The notes under the pieces were generated by a model, which was given only the letters and a program-made list of their open reading frames with translations, searched no databases and was not told the origin of the DNA. From the NCBI GenBank assembly GCA_015501585.1, contig JADNRY010000161.1, positions 1 to 64,000 of the forward strand: a stretch of DNA of 64,000 nt, read 5' to 3'. A program made the translations under genes and the position numbers. Source of the DNA: Rhodocollybia butyracea. Its lineage: Eukaryota; Basidiomycota; Agaricomycetes; Agaricales; Omphalotaceae. Positions 24,152 to 34,410 of the stretch are shown in pieces. The number at the start of each line of letters is the position of its first letter. Position 1 is the stretch's first letter.

Positions 24152-24650
24152 ATGGTTAGACGTCCGGCTCGAGTCTTACAACGTCTCATCCAACGCCGTC
24201 GCCGCCGCCCGATCTCTCTTGCTGATGGGTGGGGTTTCGTGTACATTCTATTCGAGGGGGTCACCGCAGCTGGAGATTGGATCATAAAAATCGGGATGAC
24301 GATTGATGTATTTCGCCGACTCGGTGAACAACGACCGGGTCTGTCCTAATCCAGCGCGAGCACAAGTGGTTATTATACGACTGGTGAATTTCCGGCGGCG
24401 CCAGGGTAAGTTTATTTGCTTTCGTTCTCACGGCACTAATACTTTTCGAATTAGAGGCACTTTTTCATCTTGAGGTCGAGAGGATTTGCGTTGATAGAGC
24501 CGGCGCTCAGTGTCAATTTTGTATGTTTTCATGCTTTTCTTACTTATTTCTCGGTTCACTTTTCCCTCAGGCCAGCGAAAACACAGAGAGCTCTTTACGC
24601 TGAGCCCTAACCAGGTCCCAATGGTCTTAGCGATGCACTCGCGTCTCTAG
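24152..24650 (+). pseudogene. GIY-YIG (T5orf172-like) small protein, frameshifted
   Basis: This is a paralogue of the intact gene at 39568-40070. The first exon encodes MVRRPARVL, then DGWGFVYILFEG and IKIGMTIDVFRRL, the Y..., KIGxT and Arg motifs of the GIY-YIG nuclease fold as found in the T5orf172/MUG113 group. Near 24328 the reading frame is lost by two bases compared with the paralogue, so the exon closes early. Downstream exons still fit: one ending at NFRRRQ, one with FHLEVERICVDRAG and CQFC, and one with QRKHRELFTL ending at TAG 24648-24650. Both introns are in the same places as in the paralogue. A recent loss is likely. Confidence 0.65.
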
Positions 24651-24886
24651 TCTTGCATTATGTGTTGTATTATGACGATATCTTAATTGTATTGATATTA
24701 TCTAGTATATAACGCTTTGCCCGTGTACGTAAACAGATAATTTTGGTATTTTGTATATGCGTATCAGTTTCAATTTAGTGGGAGGAGAATAATGAGAATG
24801 ATAGAACGGGGGAGTCAAAGTTGGAGCTTAAGTGCCACCGTGAAAGGTGCTTCTCTTTCCCTGAAATAGGATCATGCGTGGAAGGT

Positions 24887-25069
24887 CTATATATTCTGGG
24901 AAGAATTTCTAATTCTAACGTCTTGCGTTTTGGAGTTGAATCTGACTTGCTGGAATTTCTCTTCTTCCATGATACCATCCTGCCTTAACTTCTTTTTATA
25001 CAGTTTCTTTGCCCGCTCACGCATCTTCTTGGCCTCTTTCTTCCATTCATTTCTAGCTTCATGGTCGTG
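24887..25069 (-). CDS. Charged small coding exon, hypothetical
   Basis: On the minus strand this frame reads HDHEARNEWKKEAKKMRERA, then KKLYKKKLRQDG, and ends at a TAG at 24887-24889. The amphipathic, Lys/Glu-rich composition suggests a real helical segment rather than noise. The upstream start is not clear and no family is recognised. It may be the last exon of a short gene whose first exon lies near 25100-25230. Confidence 0.35.
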   Translation of the reverse strand, partial: HDHEARNEWKKEAKKMRERAKKLYKKKLRQDGIMEEEKFQQVRFNSKTQDVRIRNSSQNI

Positions 25070-25089
25070 GATAAAGACGCTGCGTCTTC

Positions 25090-25560
25090 GTATGTTCCAT
25101 CTGCTGTTCTACATCCTTTCCACCAAGTAAATTGCATCGATAATTCTCTAGGTGTTAGATATCTAGAACGCACATTGGTGGACCTAGATTGGAGTACTTC
25201 CGTGGTTTTGCTCCAGAACAGATAAGGCAAAGAGTCCTCTCATCCCTCCATCACAGAAGCTGGGTACTGGACCAACAACAACGCTTTCATCCTCCGTACT
25301 CTCGTTGAGACCGCCCGGTCCCACGCAGAACCCCTCTATGATCAGCTCCAGCAAAATCTTGGTTTATGCTCTTTGGCGCACTTCCTCCTAGCCTCCCAGT
25401 GCTCATGCTGGCAGAGGTTTTCAATGTATTCAACACATTATTGTAACATCTGATCCGGCGCAGATAAGACTTTGAGTGCCCAATCGCTTCAGCTCCAGCG
25501 AAGCAACAGGTGAATATAACTCATGGATGAGCTGATTACTCCATGTCTGGCGCCACGTCT
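25090..25560. other. Unassigned stretch
   Basis: On the plus strand there is a coding-like segment near 25250-25350 (TEAGYWTNNNAFILRTLVET) with no recognised family and no continuation. Confidence 0.25.
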
Positions 25561-25572
25561 AAATATTTGTAC

Positions 25573-25869
25573 TTAGTATTTGATCTCGAGGAGTAAACAG
25601 AAGCTCGCTGGAGGACGAAACACTCTGATTTCGCCATCAAAACTTCCGGAAAGTAGATCTTGTTTCTTCCATAGTAAGGCGGTGAAGGGGGTTGTTCCCT
25701 GGTATTCCCAGACTACCGCAAATTTTCTGATTTGATCGTAAATTCGAAGGGCGTTATCCTCGCTGCCGCTAGCAAGATATCGGCCGTCGCTCGAGAATGC
25801 GAGAGCATTCACCATTTTTTTCGGCCCATCGATTGAGGCAAGCTGAATGAAAGCAGTGGGCATCTCCAA
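25573..25869 (-). pseudogene. WD40-repeat protein fragment
   Basis: The 98-residue frame contains about one and a half WD40 blades: VNALAFSSDGRYLASGSEDN followed by ALRIYD, and then DLLSGSFDGEIRVF. These are beta-propeller repeats used for protein binding. A full propeller needs about seven blades, and none are visible on either side, so this is a fragment. A Met lies at the start of the frame, but no intron pattern links it to further blades. WD40 copies are abundant in basidiomycetes, so no specific orthologue is claimed. Confidence 0.65.
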
Positions 25870-27700
25870 AGCTAGGTCTTACGGAAGATCCACGACCATC
25901 AATAACGCTGAATCAGTATTTTGAATTACAGTATTATACACATGCTTAACATGAGGTTATTGTTATAACCAATACATGGTCACGTAGATAACTTAGCTGG
26001 TATCCGAGACTTGATGTACAGCTACCGCTGCTCTCAGTCAAACCGATAGAACAGGGAGACAAGCAAGAAGCCGTTCAAGTTTAAGCGCTAAGCGCTTCTC
26101 TTTTGCCGTAAACAAATGCAAACATCCGATATTTCGGACGAATTTCCGATTCAATGAGACTTATCTTTCCTAGCAGGCTGTGTTGTTTATAAAAAACGCA
26201 CGTTTGACGTTAAGCAGATAGATGGATAGATGGATTAGATAGATAGGTAAGAAAGCAGTGAAAGACCATCCAAGTGAGGAGCCAGATCTCAGATCTGTAA
26301 CCGCTGTATTTGGCGAGCGTGTACGACTCGTAGTTCAAGGATTGAAGTATATAGTATATAAAGCTTTACTTACCCCCATTCCAACTAAAGCCCTTCGCAC
26401 AAATTACCAACAACACTTTCTAACGTCTCGCCGGTGAAACATGAAACCATTTGTAAGCAGGAGCTACTTGCTGTTGGAGATCCTCAATCAATCAGTCCGT
26501 TTTCAGGTGTTAGACCCTCTACATGAACTTTGGTTAGGACTTCCAAAGTTCTTCCTTCGCGAATTGCTCGCCATTGAAACAAGAGGAAAGAAAAGGGTGC
26601 GCGCAAAACTCTAGCAACATTTCGAATACAGTTAAGCTTCGATAGCTATGGTGATTATCTCTAAATACTACTGGTATCACGGGGACGATCTAATGTTTAT
26701 CCAGGTTTCGACGATGGTTATCTATTGAAAGTTGTAAATGATAGATGATGTAACTGGATGGTCACACTGACCGCACGATGGAGTTTTTCAATCATTGATT
26801 CAATTTCGACAGCTTGCGTGTAGAGTCGAGTGAAACATTGGTCGGTGTAACGACCAATCTGAGGTCCTAATCAGCCTTGAAAGCCTTGCGGTATAGATGG
26901 GGTACCTACCGAAGCTTCATTATCCCTTCGAACGAAGGCGTTCGCGTGGTCGACTTTGACCTGCCTGCTTCTGTCAAACATGTTGGTCTCTAACTTTACG
27001 AGCGAATTCAGCAGCACTAAGCAGGTCTCGCTGGATTCTCGAACGGTGAGAATCATAATTAAGATGTGTAAGAGAGGGCGCTCCAGGTCCAGTATCTAGA
27101 ACTATATCAGTGGCGAAGGGGACGAACTGTACTTGTCATGCGTACCCGCGGAAACATTGTGCTCAACTTGAACAAAATTTGCTTGATTTGGTCGAAAATA
27201 TGGGAAAAGGGCGCGCCTAAATCCTCGGGCTCTGTCGTTGGATCTTTGGATGCAGTTGACGCTCGACGTGGAAGTTTATTTCCCTGGGAAAGTCGTCGAG
27301 AAACCCTTGATAACAAGTCAGGACATTGAATACGTCTATAGATATGGTAGATGGAGTAGCCATGGAAGAGTGAGAAGTGGGTGGGCATCGTTCAACCCTT
27401 TTAGCTGGAAATATATACACTGAACAAAGGGCATTATGCCCCCAAAGGTTTCTTTGGCTCCTTTCGAATCACCACGTGTATGCCCCGATGGAAGGACGTA
27501 TTCTGGGCCGTATGATATATCTTGTCAAGCCTTTTTTCAACCCCTTTGACCGCTTTGGCTATAATACTGCATGATACATGCATATATCCAGCCTAAACCC
27601 AAAAACGTAGCACGGCATTAGACGGCGGTGTAGAAACAGTGCTATATACAGCAACTTTTACCAAAGAAAGTAGTACTACGGTTGTACCAAACAACCGTAA
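25870..27700. other. Intergenic with TAGA/TGGA microsatellite
   Basis: A tract of GATA/TGGA units lies at about 26215-26252. Short frames at 26871-27056 and 27107-27420 lack motifs. Nothing else can be supported in this stretch. Confidence 0.35.
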
Positions 27701-27830
27701 ACGAAAACGAGGCATCTGCTTAATATATGGTAGTATACATACTTGCGCACGTTTCTCGTAGCCGTAAGGATACAGTCTACCATCAACCGAACATTGTACT
27801 CCCGTATCCCATTCTCTCCCATTCTCCTCC

Positions 27831-28028
27831 TCCAAGCCGATCGGTCTCCTCCAAGTCCATCAGTCTCCTCCAAGCCGATCAGTCTCCTCCAACCATCAGT
27901 CTCCTCCCATCAGTCTCCTCCAAGCCGATCAGTCTCCTCCAACCATCAGTCTCCTCCAACCATCAGTCTCCTCCAAGTCCATCAGTCTCCTCCAAGCCGA
28001 TCGGTCTCCTCCAAGTCTCCTCCAAGCC
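27831..28028 (-). repeat. TCTCCTCCAA minisatellite
   Basis: Irregular copies of CAGTCTCCTCCAAGCCGAT and the shorter CAGTCTCCTCCAACCAT alternate for about 190 bp. On the minus strand they encode the variable end (ETDGLGGD type) of the hypothetical protein that starts at 28661. Confidence 0.85.
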
Positions 28029-28661
28029 GACTGACTTTTGGCGATGCGAAGCAGAACTCCAATCGCTGAACTCGTGGGAGGCCTTTATCCACACCTCAAA
28101 AAGAGAAAAGCCTGAGGGAGAGGGGCAAACATCAGTCACCACCTGTGGCAAGTCTTCGAGGTGCGGCCTCTTCTCGTAAACATTAACGAAGAATCGAGCA
28201 AAAACATCGACTATGGCCTCAAGCACCGGTGCTTCCCAGGGTATTATGAGGGCAGAGACCCACGTTTGGGCTAATACCTCGATGATACCCGGGGTGCGCT
28301 CTAGCTGGATTGTAAAATGCCGATTTTCGGATGGAGAGGAGTTGCCAATAGTGATATCTAGAAAATCATAGATGACTACTATGAATTGGCCCCAAGTATC
28401 GAGGACGATCTTGTTGACAATTCTACTGGGGTCTTTGTAATGATCCATCGTGCGTAGAAGAGCGACGATCCAAAGGGAAACCTTGGGCCAGTGCACCTTC
28501 ACCAGATCATAGCGACTTTGGAAGCTGGGGATTTGCGATAAATAGGCGGACAGCGCCCTGATTGCTGCAAGTAACTGGTCCACTTCAGTGGGAAGAGGAC
28601 GCGTGCAATCTATGTTAGGAGGAGGAATAGATTCAACATGATGAGGTGACGTGGTAGCCAT
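27963..28661 (-). CDS. Hypothetical protein, helical
   Basis: A single-exon frame of about 232 residues. I choose the ATG at 28659-28661 (MATTSPHHVESIPPPN), because the coding-like composition starts there; the frame remains open further upstream to an ATG at 28784. The body is rich in hydrophobic and aromatic helices (VDQLLAAIRALSAYL, VNKIVLDTWGQFIVVIYDFL, EAIVDVFARFF), resembling an alpha-solenoid. The C-terminus runs into the minisatellite, which has probably replaced the original end. Similar lengths of helical sequence are seen in agaricomycete proteins of unknown role; I cannot name the family. A frame on the opposite strand overlaps the upstream part. Confidence 0.45.
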   Translation of the reverse strand: MATTSPHHVESIPPPNIDCTRPLPTEVDQLLAAIRALSAYLSQIPSFQSRYDLVKVHWPKVSLWIVALLRTMDHYKDPSRIVNKIVLDTWGQFIVVIYDFLDITIGNSSPSENRHFTIQLERTPGIIEVLAQTWVSALIIPWEAPVLEAIVDVFARFFVNVYEKRPHLEDLPQVVTDVCPSPSGFSLFEVWIKASHEFSDWSSASHRQKSVGLEETWRRPIGLEETDGLGGD

Positions 28662-28674
28662 GTAAAAAATCTGA

Positions 28675-29103
28675 ATGCGAAGATGGTGGTTATCGGAGAG
28701 TCCTATGTATTTCGACACGAAGCATATCTCATATAACTTAAACGGTGGCCTAATAGACACGCCTGCTGATTGTTCGATAAGCACTTGGTCTGACTGTCAT
28801 GCTGGTTCTGATGAATTTACTTCCATTAGAAAGACTGAGATGGCTAACCATGTCTATCGAGAGATATTGCGAAGTAAGTACATTAACAAGGCTCAGCCGG
28901 TGGAGATATGTATCAATCATCAGGAGGCAAATGGGATTCGATTTTGTGTATTGACGAATGAATTCATCTTCAGCAACCATCATGGCTTTCCACCTCGTGC
29001 TGTGGTGGAAATTACATCCACTAAGCCATTAACATTGTACGAAACACAAGATGTATTCGCCTACCACTGGCTCAAGCTACCCTACCCTCCGTCTATCATA
29101 TAA
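28675..29103 (+). CDS. Hypothetical ORF, 142 residues
   Basis: This plus-strand frame ends at TAA 29101-29103 and has a reasonable composition in its second half (KAQPVEICINHQEANGIRF, then FSNHHGFPPRAVVEITS). It partly overlaps the possible upstream extension of the minus-strand gene. There is no recognised domain, start context or splice signal, so it could be a chance frame. Confidence 0.25.
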   Translation: MRRWWLSESPMYFDTKHISYNLNGGLIDTPADCSISTWSDCHAGSDEFTSIRKTEMANHVYREILRSKYINKAQPVEICINHQEANGIRFCVLTNEFIFSNHHGFPPRAVVEITSTKPLTLYETQDVFAYHWLKLPYPPSII

Positions 29104-29698
29104 CGGCGGACAATAGAGATCTGAAGATCGACAGATCTCGGGAAGCCTCAGCTCATGAAGGCGTACTTATCAGCCTCCTCGAATTTTTTCTTTCTGAATG
29201 TCTCGTGCGATCGATATACGTAGCGAAAAACGAAGAACGTTAACATTTTCTTTCGCACCCGCAATTTTACTTCTTTTATTATCCACACTAGTTGTCCCTC
29301 AGCAAACACGAAATACACCAATCCAACTTCGACAGTTCACTCGATAGTTCACGTGCCCTTGTGTGGCAAGGCAAATGGAAACGAGAATGCACCAAGCTTG
29401 AATCCAAAAGTCTCTTCTAACCGTCATGCAGCAGGACTGCAGAGGCGGATGTCGGCGGATGTCCTGCAGCAATTGATGCCTTATCAGCGATCAGGTGACA
29501 GAGATTATATCCGGCCCTTGCCGTGCCGCGCCGCATTTTCAACATTTCGCATTCCTAGACTCAGTCTGTTATCGTTTCTCGTTTTTCAGTTTGTTCTTTT
29601 GGTTCGACTAAAAGAAAAACTTTCACCCACTCAAGCATCAGGTAATACAGCTGCAAAGATTTGTCCATCATCTAAATCCTTTCACCTTATAAGACACA
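29104..29698. promoter_or_regulatory. Upstream region of the 887-residue gene
   Basis: No gene is supported. The stretch just before the ATG at 29699 is CT-rich with several CTTTC and TTTCTCG motifs, as is common upstream of basidiomycete start sites. No specific binding site is called. Confidence 0.3.
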
Positions 29699-32412
29699 AT
29701 GGAGTACCGCGTTGCAACCTGTAAACCAGACACGAAACCTTCCATCCACGCCTTAATCGAAGTCAAAGCTGAATCTCTACGTGATTCGGTTCCACCTCGA
29801 GTTTTCACGTTTGTTGGTCCAAAACCTCACAATTACCCGACGGTTCCTCCTGAAACTCAACCTCCAGATCCCGATCATCGTGCCCCAGCTCTGCCTCGTT
29901 TTGATCTACCTGGTTGGTTCGTCTCTTCTCTGCCTTTCTTGGGGTTTGCACCTAGCTCCAATCCTTTTAAATGTCAATTTCTACAATGTCTTGATTACAA
30001 CATTGACATGTTGCCCATTGAATTCCATCACGAAAGTGGCCGTTACATTCTCAATCCGTCTTTGAGAGACGACTGGGATTCTTTAGAACGGAATATGAGA
30101 GCTTTCCTTGGCGCATGCAGGCACGTTAATCCCCTAGGATTAACCCATGATTTCCGGTTCTGGTCGTATCCTCGACAATTTGGATATTGCTTCGCTTGGG
30201 AGACAGAGAAACTGGCTCGATGGGCGGCGTCGAGATCTCGGCAAGCTTTCATTCCGCTGATAGCGGCCATATCCTTCTTTCTTAAAATGCTGTATCATAT
30301 GGAAAAGAAGTGGGTTGCACTGCTTGAGAATCGTACAACTCAATTACCCGACCCAAATCCATTTTGGAGCGCGAGGCAGAATGAGTACGCCAAACTTCGT
30401 CGTGGACCGGTTCCTTCGAAATTCGAATGGCAGGAGCGTTTGCAAAAAGAGACATCCATTAGCTCGGAGTGGCTTTCTTACTTTTACCAAATCATGGAAA
30501 TGCCAATGGCGGGGGTCTTCATGAACGTTAACGACCGCAGCTGCATTCCGCTGATTCCTGTGTTTCTTGAGGCTAACATGCCTTTGGTGCTGTGCTGGGG
30601 TACTCTAGAAACATGGTACAAATCAGAACTACCAAAAGCGTTGGCTCTGCTTGTTTCTGCACCAAATTTGTCCAATGTGAATGATCTTAAGTCTAACATT
30701 GCTCCTTATGTCTTCCCGTCCGTCGTTATGCATGTCTCACATGTCGCAAATCCTGGGCTACGCATTCCCCGAGTCACAGGTGGAACTCAACCACGTGCAA
30801 ATGAAAACATTCATGCATTCATTAAGCGTCGAGAGGAGCATAGGATAAAATCTATAGCCTCTGAGACTCCTGTCAACCGCCAGTCTCGACTACAACGAGA
30901 AGCAAATGCCCAGAAAGACCAACCTCCCGGCCGGAGAGGGGCTCGTGTCTATTATTGGGATCTGGTTGAGGGAGTGAGAGTTCGGTGTGCTGCAGGCAGA
31001 GGGAACTACGAAAGTATTTGGGAAAGATATGGACCTAACCGGCGACACTACGATTCTGTGGCTGATGAATGGGAGGTGTGCACAGATCTAGATCCAAACG
31101 ATAGTTATGAGTCAGGCTTTGATGATGAAGACGACATCTTTTGTCCAACAGACGATGTTCTCGATCATACTGCTGGGTGTACCTCATCCCAGTCTTATAT
31201 TGACCGCCTTCATGGCCAGACACAAGTCCCAACAAGTGTCGTGCTGTTTTACGATGCTGTTGATGACGTTGCCTTCCATCGTTTCGGTTTCATCGCTCCT
31301 ACTCCTCTCCCCTCTGACCGTCCCGTGGTCCTTTCCACAAAGGTATGGGGGCAGATGTTAGATATGCTTGGATCAGGGCGTCCTCCAAAACCTCCAATCC
31401 GTAACCCTGCCTCCGAACACCAGATGTGTACATTTTTCTTCGACTTACTACGTGCGAAGGATATCTCTGAGGTACCAAAATTCTGTGATCTGGCAAATAC
31501 TAAATTCAGCCCCGTTCCCCCTTTCGAGATTGATTTCGTATCCGGCTACTTCCTAATTCAAGCTCAAGAGGCATCAGATGATGAACCCTTTGTGCTTGGT
31601 ATTCCAAATGCGTCTACTATTCTCGAAATCGCAAGGAGAAAATGGGGGCCTAAAACCGTCGACATTATGAAAGGCTTGCTCAAGGAGGGAATCCCATTCA
31701 GAACCTTGGTACCTTACAGACCCCCTCAGAAATATATAGCACCTCCGGTGAGAAGAGTCAGCGCATTAGGCATTCGCCCTGCTGGATTTTCGCCCAGAAT
31801 AGAAGACTACCGCGCTTATGAACACTGCCGCAATGAATTCCTTCGCTCAGCCAGAGGGCGAGCAGCGCTTCTGAGGGGTGGCCTTATCGCTCGACTTGCC
31901 CGAGATATCGTCAATGAAAATGATGTTTTCGATGGACCGACAGAGAGTGCTCTCACAGGAAGCGAGAAAGCGTTTTGCTTATCGGAATCGACACAAAACC
32001 ATGCGTTCTGGGATGACCAGCTTACTGAAGAAGAAATAGACCTCGTTTGCGGCACGTATGAGGTGATGACTGGTATGTCGTATCGTTTAATTTGTAGTCC
32101 AAGCTAACTTTATTCTTCTTAGGTATTAAATCAAAAGATGGAGCAATGCAAACATCGTTTCGATCCTGGTGGCCAAGACCAGCAGCTTGGAAGGTTTGTG
32201 GTTTGAACTGTGGATATTGGTCAAGGGATGCAGAACAATGGTTTCAAACCCGCCTGGAACATATTCTATCCTCAACGCCATCTGGGACAATTTATACAAA
32301 TAATGAGTGGCGTCCAAAACTCAAATTTAACAAAGATGCGGCATATCTTTCTGTGAACAACGATCGTTTAGCCACAGAATACTTGAAGTCAATTCGCCCT
32401 AATGTGGTCTAG
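29699..32412 (+). CDS. 887-residue orphan protein, lineage-restricted
   Basis: This is the longest uninterrupted coding region of the window: exon 1 at 29699-32072 and exon 2 at 32123-32412, with a 50-bp intron (GTATGT...TTAG) between, giving 887 residues. The start ATG follows CACA and is the first in frame. The N-terminus is Pro-rich; then comes a conserved-looking block with FDLPGWFVSSLPFL, FRFWSYPRQFGYCFAWE, and a hydrophobic helix AFIPLIAAISFFLKML. The centre has an Arg-rich linker (RRGARVYYWDLVEG) and an acidic run (SGFDDEDD). The C-terminal third contains GRAALLRGGLIARLARDIV and, in exon 2, CGLNCGYWSRDAEQWF. No known domain is evident. From memory, agaric genomes carry multigene families with a similar FRFW...AFIPL block, but no function is known. 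Confidence 0.7.
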
Positions 32413-33030
32413 ACATCATTACACCGTTCTCTTAGTTATGCTATCTTGCTATCATCGGTCATTGGTTATGTATTTTCTAGCTTTTTTGGTTCAACAATAC
32501 TGTACTTGTTCTTGGACATTGTATATCTATCAAATACAGAGCTACTCAACATTTTCGAGCGGAGGAACTCATGACCAAGGCTCCGAGTTTACTAAGCTAA
32601 ACAAAACCATAAAATGGGGATTACAATGCTTACTTCTCATCTGCCGACGACAAGTGCGTCCGAGGGATAAGGCATTTCGGCGACGGGAATCGAATTCGGA
32701 GTAAGGGGATGGGAAATGACAGATATAGACTTTGCGAGACCCATGTAAATATGAGGGTCAAGTGACTCGCGCGCACCTTGCTAATGTTAGACATACATAA
32801 TTAGGGCAATCAATGTAAGGTAGGTAGAGGTAGGTTTAACCGGCGCGGCTTAGCCGTTGCTGTGTACACAGGCTGGGTCCTGGAACTCACAAAAGCTTCG
32901 ACGAGCACGGGAGCGCCTAGTAGGGAAAATATTAGGGATATCTTCAGTACTAATTTCACCATAGGCACAACGTAATATAATTCAATGTGTAGGAAAGCAG
33001 TACGACGATGTGTATGATACCTGGATATAT
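32413..33030. other. Intergenic
   Basis: Only a frame at 32402-32704 is open. It overlaps the end of the preceding gene and has no motif. Confidence 0.35.
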
Positions 33031-34010
33031 TTAAACATTAATCTCCTCTTGTGTGGCAAGCATTTCAGCACTAGGGACCCATATATCCTTACCCGCGAAT
33101 AAGTTCAGCACGTCATAGACGTATTTCGCCAGTAGTGGCAATAATTTTTCTCTGAATACTAGGTCACGGAGAGCGTCGGAAGGGGGTAACGAAACCAGGG
33201 CAGAGTCTGTACGCCTTCTCCAGGTATGGCGGATTAAAGAGAGTGAGGGGTCACCTTTGCATGATAGTAGGGCATGTCCTTCGTCTTCCACTTCGTTATG
33301 ACAGAAGCGGCAGAGTCGCCAGTGTCTTGGGATGAGGGGCCTGTATCTCTCAGCATAGCGTAACCTCTCTACCGCCAGTGCGTGAGACGACGTAACGAGG
33401 CGGATGAAAGCATCCCTATGTTTCAGTACTTTAATAACAGTTAAGTACGGCCTCAGGCATAGGGCAGGTATGGTGATCATCCGGGTGTCGTTAACGTTGT
33501 ATTCCACACGATGATGGAGGAGATAAAGTCGAGTGGAATCCAGAATGCGTGTCATAAGAGTCGTTTCGCATGAGCGGGTCACCTTTTCCCTGATAGCCTT
33601 TACATGTTCGCGGTCATGTAATTCATGGGAGGTGCAGAAGACCGGGACTGGGAGGCGGGATAAGGCTATCATAAGGTCGTTTAGGCAGTTGGGGAGTCCT
33701 TGTGCAGATAGACCAAAGGAATTCTCCAATGCGCACCTTGCGATGTGTTCGTGCGAAAGGGAGAGTAGGTAGTCCAGGAAACCAAGGCTCAAGTCCAATC
33801 TTCGATAGATGATAGGTCTCAACCCCGTTTCCGAGTGGAGAGGTGCAATAGATCAACGGCTGTGTACGCCCAGGAGACGTCTCAAGAAGAGGAGCTGCAC
33901 TTGGGACAGAGTGTCCAGTAGACCGTCATCCACGTCAATAGCCACCTCACATCCGAACGTAAGATGGGGGTCCACGCGAGCCCAGTAGAGGGCAATGCCT
34001 TCCTAAGCGT
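33031..34010 (-). mobile_element. LINE (non-LTR) retrotransposon 3' fragment
   Basis: The minus strand encodes the C-terminal part of a LINE-type reverse transcriptase polyprotein. From upstream it reads LYWARVDPHLTFGCEVAIDV, QLLFLRRLLG and then the long frame 33822-33031 with IARCALENSF and ALAVERLRYAERYRPL. This frame carries the terminal zinc motif CRFCHNEVEDEGHALLSC. The part before 33830 is joined out of frame and contains a TGA, so the element is dead. The catalytic YxDD and endonuclease domains are not in the window, so it is 5'-truncated, as is usual for LINE insertions. I found no poly-A tail, but the 3' end near 33000 is AT-rich. Confidence 0.8.
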
Positions 34011-34334
34011 AGATAAGCTGCAATTAGAACAGTATATGTCTGCTGGTATTCATGAGACATGGCACATCCTTGCTGCCTGTCTCCTCCCGGGCATCCCGAG
34101 CCAACAGCAGATCTCTGCGGTCTGCGTTCGAAAACCTGCTAGTTTTATAGAAGGTATTGTCGTAGGTTATCGAAATGTTATATATATTGCCAGACGCGAC
34201 AGTCTGCTACCTGACATTATCAGGTCTATGTTATTTTGTTTCATAATCTACGCTACTACTAGTACGAACGAAAAGAGATAAATAATATCAGTACCATAAA
34301 ATTAACACCCAAAAAGTATCAGCTATTGGTGCAC
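34011..34334. other. Possible further LINE sequence
   Basis: The frame at 33964-34281 on the plus strand is a shadow. On the minus strand, weak similarity to the LINE (YA*EGIALYWARV) ends near 34020. Beyond that nothing is recognised. Confidence 0.3.
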
Positions 34335-34410
34335 AGCCCTCTCGGGATTCGAACCCACAACCTATTGCATGATAAATCACTGATTTACCATACCACTACG
34401 CCATCAGGGC
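34335..34410 (-). tRNA. tRNA-like element, probable pseudogene
   Basis: On the minus strand there is a 76-base element with an A box (TGGCGTAGTGG) and a B box (GGTTCGAATCC). The outer acceptor pairs well (GCCCT with GGGCT, allowing wobble) but the two inner positions do not. The D stem is poor, and the region where the anticodon should be forms GGTAAAT/ATTTATC with a five-base loop instead of a seven-base loop. No anticodon can be given. It may be a tRNA-derived SINE head or a dead tRNA. Confidence 0.45.
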
